This document shows, piece after piece, positions 25,836 through 32,881 of a stretch of DNA of 64,000 nt (the stretch's first letter is position 1; each line of letters starts with the position of its first letter). The stretch comes from Pontibacter deserti (GTDB lineage: Bacteria; Bacteroidota; Bacteroidia; Cytophagales; Hymenobacteraceae), in assembly GCF_023630255.1 (NCBI RefSeq), contig NZ_JALPRS010000001.1, positions 124,001 through 188,000 of the forward strand, read 5' to 3'. The notes beneath the pieces were generated by a model. It saw only the letters and a list, made by a program, of their open reading frames with translations. It was not told the DNA's origin and searched no databases. The position numbers were made by a program, and so were the translations under genes.

Positions 25836-26030
25836 AGCAAAAGTGTCATCCCCCTAGCCCCTTCAAAGGGAGACTTTGAGTTACTACTTATCCATTTTGT
25901 CATCCTAAAAGGATCTAAGTGGAAGAGAGATTAAGCATCTGCTATTAACCCACCCCAACCCTCCGAGGAGGGGAATTATACTTGTGGTAAAGTCCCCCTT
26001 TGAAGGGGGTAGGGGGATGACACTTTTGCT
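25836..26030. repeat. 42-bp inverted repeat element inside the ars operon
   Basis: The left arm 25836-25877 and right arm 25989-26030 are reverse complements over 42 bases with two mismatches. The 111-base interior holds further mini-palindromes, including CCCTCC-GA-GGAGGG at 25959-25972. No coding sequence is supported inside. The right arm ends 10 bases after the arsM stop codon. The core CCCCTTCAAAGGG of each arm recurs at 56301-56335, so this is a dispersed element. It looks like a small non-autonomous element or a folded operon spacer. Confidence 0.88.
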
Positions 26031-26040
26031 GAGAAAAAAT

Positions 26041-26886
26041 CTAGCAGCAACCGGCACCGGGTGCGCAGCAGGCAGCTTCAGCAGGTTTGTCGCCGTAAAC
26101 GGTGATGCTGAAAATACCGGTGTTACTCTCACGGAATGCTTTAATGCCAGCTTCGTCCAGGTAATCTTTAAGGATCTCATCCGGTAACTGTATGGCTTTT
26201 TCTTTCTGCACGGTTACGTTGGCAAAACCGGCTTTGCGGATAATGTCTAGGTAAGCATCTTTTTGGATAGCGCCCGATACACAACCGGCATACATCTCGG
26301 CATCGTTCACCAAACCGGCAGGCAGATCACCAACCAGCACCACATCCGAAATACTGAAGTGGCCGCCAGGCTTCAGCACACGGTACGTTTCGGCGAAGGC
26401 TTTCTGTTTATCAGGTACCAGGTTCAGTACGCAGTTGCTGATCACCACATCTACCCGGTTGGCAGCCAACGGCAGGTCTTCAATTTCGCCCTGGCGGAAC
26501 TCTACGTTGTTAAAGTTCAGCTTTTCGGCATTGTCGCGGGCTTTGGCGATCATGGCATCGGTCATGTCCACGCCAATCACTTTGCCGGTGTCGCCAACTA
26601 TAGCGCGGGCTACAAAGCAGTCGTTGCCGGCTCCGGAACCAAGATCCAGCACCACATCGCCTTTTTTTATCTGGGCAAACTCAGTTGGTACGCCGCAACC
26701 TAAACCTAAATCGGCATCAGGGTTGTAGCCTTCCAGTTCGGTATAGTTGTCGGCAAAAATGGCGTAGTCTACGGTGCAGCAGCCGGTGGCGCCACAACAG
26801 GAGGCTTCGTTCTGTTCCTTGCTCTGCAGCGCAATTTCGCTGTACTTGTCCTTTACTATTTTCTTTAATTCTTCTGCATTGTTCAT
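26041..26886 (-). CDS. arsM: Arsenite S-adenosylmethionine methyltransferase
   Basis: 281 residues from ATG 26886. The SAM site is VVLDLGSGAGNDCFVA and the middle motif VISNCVLNLVPDKQKAF. Arsenic-binding cysteines are apparent in SCCGATGCC (near 33-40), SNCVLN and AGCVSGA, and a Cys-rich tail ends ACCAPGAGCC. It converts arsenite to methylated arsenicals. A matching -33/-7 promoter sits immediately upstream with a palindromic operator between the two elements. The ATG lies only six bases from the -7 element, so the message may be leaderless. The start at 26895 would be TTG and is rejected. Confidence 0.95.
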   Translation of the reverse strand: MNNAEELKKIVKDKYSEIALQSKEQNEASCCGATGCCTVDYAIFADNYTELEGYNPDADLGLGCGVPTEFAQIKKGDVVLDLGSGAGNDCFVARAIVGDTGKVIGVDMTDAMIAKARDNAEKLNFNNVEFRQGEIEDLPLAANRVDVVISNCVLNLVPDKQKAFAETYRVLKPGGHFSISDVVLVGDLPAGLVNDAEMYAGCVSGAIQKDAYLDIIRKAGFANVTVQKEKAIQLPDEILKDYLDEAGIKAFRESNTGIFSITVYGDKPAEAACCAPGAGCC

Positions 26887-26892
26887 AGTCTT

Positions 26893-26925
26893 CAAAATTA
26901 AGTTTTATCGGTATTTTACGATCAA
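26893..26925 (-). promoter_or_regulatory. Promoter of arsM (TTG-N22-TAATTTTG)
   Basis: On the minus strand TTG (26925-26923) is followed after 22 bases by TAATTTTG (26900-26893), an exact match to TAnnTTTG with allowed spacing. The expected transcription start falls at about the arsM ATG (26886). Confidence 0.7.
26907..26922. promoter_or_regulatory. Probable ArsR operator 2 (arsM promoter)
   Basis: ATCGGTATTTTACGAT matches operator 1 (27289-27304) at 13 of 16 positions, with both half-sites ATCG and TACGAT kept. It fills the spacer between the -33 and -7 elements of the arsM promoter, where bound repressor would exclude RNA polymerase. Confidence 0.7.
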
Positions 26926-26940
26926 TTATTCCAAAAAATT

Positions 26941-27273
26941 TTAGCAGCAGTTAGTGCCGCACGAGGTGTAGCTGGCAAACATTTGCTGCATCAGTAACTG
27001 GGCATGTTTCCAGGCTTTTTCATCGATACAGTAACATACTTTTTTACCGTCAATGTCACCTTTTATCAGCCCGGCTTCTTTCAGTTCTTTTAAGTGCTGC
27101 GACACTGTGGATTGCGATAGCGGAAGCTCCTCCACTATGTCGCCGCAGATGCACAAACTGCGCTCCAGCAAAATGCGAAGTATAGCCACGCGTGCCGGGT
27201 GCGCCAGCGCTTTTGCATAAGTTGCCAGTGTTAAATCTGCTTCTGTAAAGGCCTCTGTTTTAGTTGTTCCCAT
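26941..27273 (-). CDS. arsR: ArsR-family arsenite-responsive repressor
   Basis: 110 residues, winged helix-turn-helix. Motifs: [48 protein letters not shown], where [12 protein letters not shown] is the recognition helix and the CIC pair matches metalloid-binding cysteines of ArsR types. A Cys-rich end, YTSCGTNCC, may add ligands. It represses the operon until arsenite binds. It is first in the order arsR - arsM - acr3 - arsenate reductase. A perfect 16-bp palindrome lies 16 bases upstream of its start, consistent with autoregulation. Confidence 0.94.
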   Translation of the reverse strand: MGTTKTEAFTEADLTLATYAKALAHPARVAILRILLERSLCICGDIVEELPLSQSTVSQHLKELKEAGLIKGDIDGKKVCYCIDEKAWKHAQLLMQQMFASYTSCGTNCC

Positions 27274-27288
27274 TAATGTTTCTTTCTT

Positions 27289-27304
27289 ATCGTAATATTA
27301 CGAT
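27289..27304. promoter_or_regulatory. Probable ArsR operator 1 (arsR leader)
   Basis: ATCGTAATATTACGAT is a perfect 16-bp palindrome located 16 bases upstream of the arsR start codon. A 13/16 match recurs upstream of arsM. Position, symmetry and recurrence support an ArsR-type operator; binding is inferred. Confidence 0.78.
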
Positions 27305-27416
27305 GATAAAAATAAAAAGTAAAGCAAACTATAAAATATTTTTCAGGAGCCAGTAGAAAAGTAAAGTATAACTTATAGGTATAGCTGCGTAGACAATGCT
27401 TAACAGACAGGTTTAC

Positions 27417-28952
27417 ATGCAGCAGGAAACTATAATCGGGGTTGATATTGGTACGACCAGCACCAAGGCAGTGGCTTTTGGCGTGGATGGAAAGTTGCTG
27501 TTTCAGTATGCCGTAGAGTACCCGATCTATAGTTCGCAGCCTGGTTATGCTGAACAAGACCCGGAGCAGGTTTTTAAAGCCGTGTTACAAACGCTTCAGG
27601 TTATAGTTGAGAAAATCAGGCAGGCAAATTATAGTTTACTGGGTGTTAGCTTCAGTAGCGCGATGCATAGTTTGATTGTGCTGGATGCTGCGGATAACCT
27701 GCTTACCAACTGCATTATCTGGGCCGATACGCGAAGCAACCTGCAGGCAGAAAAGCTGAAACAAACCGAAACCGGCTATGATATTTACCTGCACACCGGC
27801 ACACCCATCCACCCGATGTCGGTGTTGCCGAAGCTGATCTGGCTGCGTGAACAGCAACCGGATTTGTTTGCCAAAGCAGCCCGATTTATAGGCATAAAGG
27901 AATATGTGTGGCACAAGCTGTTTGGGGAGTTTATAGTTGATCATTCGGTTGCATCTGCCACTGGGCTGTTCAATATTTTCCACCTTACCTGGCATAACCC
28001 TGCGCTGCAAATTGCCGGAATCTCACCACAACAACTATCCAAACCGGTACCTGCCACTTACTGCAACTATAACTTAAAACCAAACTATGAGGAGCAACTC
28101 CATCTGCCTGAAAACACACCTTTTATAGTTGGTGCAAACGATGGCTGCCTGGCAAATTTAGGGGCAAACGCTATGGATGATGGCCACCTTACCATTACGA
28201 TCGGTACAAGCGGGGCAGTGCGTGTTATGGCCAGACAACCAGCTACCGACAGGCAGCAACGCATTTTTAGCTACATCCTTACCCCGGAGCATTATGTGCT
28301 GGGCGGAGCTGTAAATAATGGGGGAGTGGTGCTGCAATGGTTCCGGGATACTTTTTACAGTTCAGAAACGGCAACTGCCAAAAATCATAACGAAGACCCT
28401 TATGCGCTGCTCTGCAACGATGCTGCTACTGTGCCTGCCGGAGCCAATGGTTTGCTGTTTTTGCCTTACCTGTTTGGTGAGCGCGCGCCTGTCTGGGATG
28501 CCAGCGCCAGCGCCTGTTTTGTAGGGATGCGATTTGGACATACACGCGCTCACTTTGTACGGGCGCTACTGGAAGGCATCACATTCAACATTTATAGTGT
28601 GGCAAAAGCGCTGGAGCAGGTTGCAGGGGCGGTCAGTAAAGTATATGCAAATGGCGGTTTCTCCAGGTCAGCACTATGGGTACAACTACTGGCCGATGTT
28701 TTTAATAAGGAAGTGCACCTGACGGAAACGTACGAGAGCTCTGCTTTTGGCGCGGCTATAGTTGGCCTATATGCTCTAGGCAAAATTGACAAGCTGGAAG
28801 ATGCTGCCAAACTGGTAACTATCACCAAAACCTATACACCCAACCCTGAAAACCACCAGCGCTATCAGAAGAACTATAAGATTTTCGAAGAACTCTATAC
28901 CAAGCTAAAAGATACTTTCAGCCAGTTGGATGATCTTAGAAACGAACCATAG
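27417..28952 (+). CDS. gntK: Gluconokinase, FGGY carbohydrate kinase
   Basis: 511 residues from ATG 27417 (MQQETIIGVDIGTTSTKAVAF). The in-frame ATG at 27396 would add seven residues and is possible. FGGY motifs: GVDIGTTSTKAV (phosphate 1), WADTRSN, VGANDGCLANLGANAMDDGHLTITIGTSGAVRVM, the signature FLPYLFGERAPVWDASASACFVGM and YANGGFSRSALWVQLLADV. The gluconate preference is inferred from sequence resemblance and from the 6-phosphogluconate dehydrogenase gene that starts 46 bases later. Together they would take gluconate to ribulose 5-phosphate. Other FGGY substrates such as xylulose cannot be fully excluded. Confidence 0.88.
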   Translation: MQQETIIGVDIGTTSTKAVAFGVDGKLLFQYAVEYPIYSSQPGYAEQDPEQVFKAVLQTLQVIVEKIRQANYSLLGVSFSSAMHSLIVLDAADNLLTNCIIWADTRSNLQAEKLKQTETGYDIYLHTGTPIHPMSVLPKLIWLREQQPDLFAKAARFIGIKEYVWHKLFGEFIVDHSVASATGLFNIFHLTWHNPALQIAGISPQQLSKPVPATYCNYNLKPNYEEQLHLPENTPFIVGANDGCLANLGANAMDDGHLTITIGTSGAVRVMARQPATDRQQRIFSYILTPEHYVLGGAVNNGGVVLQWFRDTFYSSETATAKNHNEDPYALLCNDAATVPAGANGLLFLPYLFGERAPVWDASASACFVGMRFGHTRAHFVRALLEGITFNIYSVAKALEQVAGAVSKVYANGGFSRSALWVQLLADVFNKEVHLTETYESSAFGAAIVGLYALGKIDKLEDAAKLVTITKTYTPNPENHQRYQKNYKIFEELYTKLKDTFSQLDDLRNEP

Positions 28953-28998
28953 CACCGCAATGCAAGTAAGATTTATATTGAAATTAAACTGAAAGAGT

Positions 28999-29898
28999 AT
29001 GCAGATAGGACTGATCGGGTTAGGTAAAATGGGCTACAACCTGGCCCTGAATCTCCGCGACCACCAGCACGAAGTAGTAGCCTTCGACATTACCCGTGAA
29101 ACTATAGACAGAGCTGCTACCGAAGGCATAACTCCCGCTTATACCATACCCGAAGTCGCGCAGAAACTATCTGGACGAAAGGCTGTCTGGATAATGGTGC
29201 CCGCCGGTGACCCTGTAGATGCTGTAATATCTGAGCTTTTGCCTCTCCTGAAACCCAACGACATTATTATTGACGGCGGTAACTCTAACTTTAAACAAAC
29301 TATAGTTCGGGCAGACAAGCTAAAAACGCAGCAGATTCATTTACTGGACTGCGGCACCAGCGGCGGATTGAGCGGCGCACGAAACGGAGCCTGCACCATG
29401 GTGGGCGGCGACCCCGATGCTTTTACCTATGTAGAGCAGATATTCAAAGATATTTCAGTAGAGAAAGGCTATCTGTACACAGGAAAATCGGGGAGCGGGC
29501 ATTTTGTGAAGATGGTGCACAACGGTGTGGAATATGGAATGATGCAGGCCATTGCCGAAGGCTTTGAAGTACTTTATAAAAGTGATTTCGGGCTAGACTA
29601 TAAAGAAGTGGCTCGCGTCTGGAACCATGGCTCGGTGGTACGCAGCTGGCTGATGGAACTGGTAGAGAACGCTTTCAGCAAAGACCCGGATCTGTCAACT
29701 ATAAAAGGCATTATGCATTCGTCTGGCGAAGGAAAATGGACCTTAGAGACTGCGCTGGATATGCAGGTACCAACACCGGTAATTGCCCTTTCTGTGCTGA
29801 TGCGTTATCGCTCTTATGAAGCAGATACGTTCTCAGGAAAAGTGGTGGCAGCGTTACGCAACGAGTTTGGCGGACATAAGGTGGAGCAGGCGGAGTAA
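28999..29898 (+). CDS. gnd: 6-phosphogluconate dehydrogenase, decarboxylating (short type)
   Basis: 299 residues, the shorter tetrameric form rather than the ~470-residue enzyme. The Rossmann motif GLIGLGKMGYNLALNL is at the N-terminus. The substrate-binding signature is IIDGGNSNFKQT, then DCGTSGGLSGARNGACTMVGGD and GHFVKMVHNGVEYGMMQAIAEGFEV, containing the catalytic Lys and Glu. It oxidises 6-phosphogluconate to ribulose 5-phosphate and CO2. Position behind gluconokinase suggests an operon for gluconate use. Confidence 0.93.
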   Translation: MQIGLIGLGKMGYNLALNLRDHQHEVVAFDITRETIDRAATEGITPAYTIPEVAQKLSGRKAVWIMVPAGDPVDAVISELLPLLKPNDIIIDGGNSNFKQTIVRADKLKTQQIHLLDCGTSGGLSGARNGACTMVGGDPDAFTYVEQIFKDISVEKGYLYTGKSGSGHFVKMVHNGVEYGMMQAIAEGFEVLYKSDFGLDYKEVARVWNHGSVVRSWLMELVENAFSKDPDLSTIKGIMHSSGEGKWTLETALDMQVPTPVIALSVLMRYRSYEADTFSGKVVAALRNEFGGHKVEQAE

Positions 29899-29920
29899 GT
29901 TATACTTGTAAACCAGCGAT

Positions 29921-30589
29921 TTAAAAGTGATAAGAGGCAAATGCCACTAGATTTATCGTTGTCATTGATAGCTTATACTTTGCTGCATTACCTTGTGCAT
30001 CTGTAAGCTTAAATGTTGGCCTGGTACTTAGTATACCTGATTCTAAACCCAACGAAAACTGATTAAGGTTAATCAAGGTACCGGCACTCGCGCCATAAGC
30101 AAAAGAAGTATTGGTATCCGGAGCATGATTTATAGTTCCGTAGGGTGTTTCAACCTGCAGAGAGGCCGAGCGATTAAACGCAGCTCCGACAGAACCTTTT
30201 AAATAAAGATTTCGGGTGAGGGTGGAAAAGTTAAATTGTAGATCTGCCAGCGTAAATACCGATTGCCATGATTCACTGTTTTTGCTAATCACCAGTTCAT
30301 CTGTATCACTTGCAAATTCATCTAAATCCATTGCGTTGCGGCGTAGGCCAAGTGTGGCGCCAGCAGCTAGGTAGGGTTTAATATCATGTAAGTAACTTAT
30401 CTGTGCTAACGGCCCGGACAAGGCAAACGGAGTAAAAGTATCTTCGAAATCAGAACTGCTAAAGTCGCCAACCGGAAAAGCACCACCAAATGATATACTT
30501 ATTCGTGAAGAATGAGTTAACGAATCAGGTTGTGCGATTGTGGTAAAGGCACAAAGTACAAGCAGCAAACCAAGTATAGATTTCTTCAT
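29921..30589 (-). CDS. Outer-membrane beta-barrel protein
   Basis: 222 residues. Signal peptide MKKSILGLLLVLCAFTTIAQ. The mature chain alternates polar and hydrophobic residues in about eight strands (SRISISFGGAFPVGDF; YLAAGATLGLRRNAM; LYLKGSVGAAFNRSASLQV; FSLGLESGIL) and ends with the barrel-type terminus INLVAFASYHF (terminal Phe). This is an OmpA/OmpW-like eight-strand barrel of the porin-type family usual in this phylum. No specific function. It lies 10 bases from the lipoprotein gene upstream on the same strand, so they are probably co-transcribed. Confidence 0.8.
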   Translation of the reverse strand: MKKSILGLLLVLCAFTTIAQPDSLTHSSRISISFGGAFPVGDFSSSDFEDTFTPFALSGPLAQISYLHDIKPYLAAGATLGLRRNAMDLDEFASDTDELVISKNSESWQSVFTLADLQFNFSTLTRNLYLKGSVGAAFNRSASLQVETPYGTINHAPDTNTSFAYGASAGTLINLNQFSLGLESGILSTRPTFKLTDAQGNAAKYKLSMTTINLVAFASYHF

Positions 30590-30599
30590 TTAGGTAGTG

Positions 30600-31310
30600 C
30601 TAGAAGGTAACCTGGTAAGTATAAACCTGGCCTGGAGGCACGGTAACGGTATCTTCGGTTACGGTTTCGGTGCCGGCTTTCCGCTTCTCAGTCCGGATAA
30701 TGACCTGCTGGTTTGCAGCAACTTCAGATTGATCTTCAGGAGTAGTTTTACTCCAATACAGTGTTTGCATACAATTCTGGTCCTCTGCCGACTCACCTAT
30801 GTCAAATATAAAGCAGGTATACATGTAGTCTCCTGTCTGCATGACTGCTGTGTTCTGTGCCTGCACTTTTATTATTGCTTTCTGGGGCAGATTATAGTTA
30901 AGCGAAATGGTAGTGTCGCGACCCAGTTCGTATGCTGTAAGTATAGTTGTGCTACCTGGTTCCGATAAAAACTTAGTCTCGTTGATGTGCGCATTCACTT
31001 TTATAATTCCCGGAGTGTTCGAATCCTGTAACTCGTCATCGCGCAGCAGAAAACTTAGTATATAGTTTCCGTTTGTATCGGTAGTGGTCACAGCTTTGCG
31101 GCGTGTCTCACCTCCTAACATATTGCTTTCATCCCAGATTACATCCAGTTTTACGCCTGCCAATGGTTTGTTTCGGCCATCGGTGGTAAGTTTACCGGTA
31201 ATTACGGTGCAGGAGCCGGGGCAGTGTTTGCTTATAAAATCATCTGTTTCTTGAGCGCAGCCGGAAAGTATAAGCAAGAGTGAGAGTAGTAAGTATAACT
31301 TTGTTTTCAT
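30600..31310 (-). CDS. Putative lipoprotein with carboxypeptidase-regulatory-like domain
   Basis: 236 residues. Signal MKTKLYLLLSLLLILSGC has a clear lipobox. A beta-sandwich follows: VITGKLTTDGRNKPLAGVKLDVIWDESN and VTTTDTNGNYILSFLLRDDEL are typical of the CarboxypepD_reg/transthyretin-like fold. The remaining half is beta-rich and unrecognised. Probably surface- or periplasm-anchored by lipid. Co-directional with the beta-barrel gene 10 bases downstream, which suggests a joint envelope function; I cannot name it. Confidence 0.72.
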   Translation of the reverse strand: MKTKLYLLLSLLLILSGCAQETDDFISKHCPGSCTVITGKLTTDGRNKPLAGVKLDVIWDESNMLGGETRRKAVTTTDTNGNYILSFLLRDDELQDSNTPGIIKVNAHINETKFLSEPGSTTILTAYELGRDTTISLNYNLPQKAIIKVQAQNTAVMQTGDYMYTCFIFDIGESAEDQNCMQTLYWSKTTPEDQSEVAANQQVIIRTEKRKAGTETVTEDTVTVPPGQVYTYQVTF

Positions 31311-31371
31311 AGGTATAGCCTTTGCACTAAACTAGTGAAATATAGACTATTTGCTATAAAGTAACAAAAAG

Positions 31372-31653
31372 TTATTTGAGTAGGTCCTGGTGTTGTTTGT
31401 TACGGGCGATATACTTAGCAACAACCGGGCAGGTAGCTATCACAGTAAACCCGTTATCGCGGGCAAAGCATAAACCTTCTTCAATCAGTTGCTGAGCGAT
31501 TCCTTTGCCGCGGGCCGATTCGGGTACATAGGTGTGTGTAAAGTCTATTTCTTTCTCTGAAGGTTTTGCGTAAGCCAGTTCCGCTTCTTCGTCGTCTTCT
31601 AAGGTAACAGTAAACTGCTGATATTTTTCTTCGTGTACGATCTTTACATCCAT
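31372..31653 (-). CDS. Small GNAT-like N-acetyltransferase (93 aa)
   Basis: 93 residues, the short YjdJ/Acetyltransf_CG type. Motif A reads TYVPESARGKGIAQQLIEEGLCFARDNG, with R-x-x-G-K-G/A for acetyl-CoA pyrophosphate, and VIATCPVVAKYI provides the C-terminal strand with the conserved Cys-Pro. These minimal GNATs have one acetyl-CoA site and poorly known substrates. It stands alone between the lipoprotein gene and the ElaA-type gene, both on the same strand but with gaps above 60 bases. Confidence 0.85.
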   Translation of the reverse strand: MDVKIVHEEKYQQFTVTLEDDEEAELAYAKPSEKEIDFTHTYVPESARGKGIAQQLIEEGLCFARDNGFTVIATCPVVAKYIARNKQHQDLLK

Positions 31654-31735
31654 AATAAAGTAGTTTAGTGATGTAAGTTTACGCAGCAGTCGTTGTTAGG
31701 GTAAACCACCGGTAGCTCCAACTATAAAATTATAG

Positions 31736-32182
31736 TCAGACCAATATCATTTTAATATGGTCAATGCCATCTTCGTCGTACACATCGCTGCTCTGCACAA
31801 ACCCAAAGCTTTCATAAAACTTTTTGGCGTATAACTGTGCACCTATTTTAATTGGCCCATCCCCGAAAAGCTTCCGGCACTCTTCAATCGAGAAATCTAC
31901 CAACTGCTTGCCTACACCTGTACCCCGCACAGCCATACTGGTAACAATTCTACCAATCGACATTTCAGTATAGCTTAAACCCGGTGGTACCAATCGCGAA
32001 GATGCTACTAAAGTCTGCCCATCGTAAAACAACACGTGGTAGCATTGCTGGTCTTTGTCATCCAAGTCCAGGAAAACACAGTTTTGTTCTACCACAAATA
32101 CTTCGCTTCGCAACCGGAGCAGGTCGTATAGTTCGGCGTTAGTAAGGTCGTTAAAGTGTTTGCAGATACGGGTAAGCGACAT
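31736..32182 (-). CDS. ElaA-type GNAT family N-acetyltransferase
   Basis: 148 residues. The N-terminal LRLRSEVFVVEQNCVFLDLDDKDQQCYH is the ElaA/acyltransferase signature (R-x-x-VFVVEQ-C-Y-x-D-D-D-D). Motif A follows: GRIVTSMAVRGTGVGKQLVDFSIEECRKL. The C-terminal KKFYESFGF is the usual last helix-strand. Substrate unknown. The gene is monocistronic by spacing. The similar N-terminal pattern at 59152 suggests the two GNATs are related. Confidence 0.88.
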   Translation of the reverse strand: MSLTRICKHFNDLTNAELYDLLRLRSEVFVVEQNCVFLDLDDKDQQCYHVLFYDGQTLVASSRLVPPGLSYTEMSIGRIVTSMAVRGTGVGKQLVDFSIEECRKLFGDGPIKIGAQLYAKKFYESFGFVQSSDVYDEDGIDHIKMILV

Positions 32183-32359
32183 AAATAGTATAGGTTAAAT
32201 AAAATCTCAGCAAATTTAGTGTATCTGGAGCAGCTTACATGAAAATTTAGCTCACTTCCTGTAATTCAATTTTTTAAAACGATTGTAGAAGATAGGATGT
32301 AGTATAAGTTATCAATCATGTCCTATATTTGTAGATAAATTTATACTAATTAATGTGGC

Positions 32360-32800
32360 ATGGAACTACCATTTCATCCTGAGTCGGTTACAGAAGAAGT
32401 GCTGCAAAATGACTTTGTCTCGATTATTAACTGTCAGTCCGATTCCTGCATTCTGATCAAATGGAAAAGACAGATTGATTTTGAAGAGCGAAAAGAGATC
32501 TTTTTGTGGGCGTACCAATTCTGCAAGGATAATGAAGTAAAGAATTGGCTAATTGATGATGAAGAAATATACATAATTACATCAGAGGAAAGAAATTGGG
32601 TAGCAAACGAATGGACGGAGATAGTGGCAGATTCAGGAATCCGGAAGATAGCGGTTTATGTTCCGGAGTATAACTACAATGCCCTTGCTAACCAGACTGA
32701 TTTTACCCAAACGGCACAAAATAACTATCAGCGGCACGGCACAACGGAGCACGAAGTGTTTACCGATTACCAGACCGCCATGCACTGGATACGGTCTTAA
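32360..32800 (+). CDS. Hypothetical protein, STAS/SpoIIAA-like fold possible
   Basis: 146 residues, soluble and acidic, no signal peptide. The pattern SDSCILIKWKRQIDFEERKEIFLWAYQFCKDNEVKNWLIDDEEIYIITSEERNWV looks like strand - helix - strand with an acidic turn, the layout of SpoIIAA-like/STAS proteins; this is a fold guess. TATATTTG at 32324-32331 matches a -7 element 29 bases upstream of the ATG, but no good -33 element is in range. A very strong hairpin follows the stop. Not recognised as a named family. Confidence 0.68.
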   Translation: MELPFHPESVTEEVLQNDFVSIINCQSDSCILIKWKRQIDFEERKEIFLWAYQFCKDNEVKNWLIDDEEIYIITSEERNWVANEWTEIVADSGIRKIAVYVPEYNYNALANQTDFTQTAQNNYQRHGTTEHEVFTDYQTAMHWIRS

Positions 32801-32820
32801 GTATAGGAAATAAGGCTTAT

Positions 32821-32865
32821 AAAATAAAAGGTCCTGCAGGTAATACCTGCAGGACCTTTTATTTT
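32821..32865. terminator. Bidirectional terminator, perfect long hairpin
   Basis: Arms 32821-32841 and 32845-32865 are perfectly complementary (21 bp) around the 3-base loop AAT. A-rich and T-rich flanks make it work on both strands. It separates the convergent genes ending at 32800 (+) and 32882 (-). Confidence 0.92.
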
Positions 32866-32881
32866 AAGCTAACTATAAAAA

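Noticed and set aside
25771-26030. Insertion sequence
   Set aside because: Inverted arms are present but there is no transposase frame and no clear target duplication was seen.
25905-26180. 91-codon minus-strand frame between acr3 and arsM
   Set aside because: It crosses the inverted-repeat arm and overlaps arsM in another frame.
27273-27557. Open frame of 94 codons on the minus strand covering the arsR leader
   Set aside because: It overlaps the gluconokinase start on the other strand, has no domain, and contains the ArsR palindrome; chance frame.
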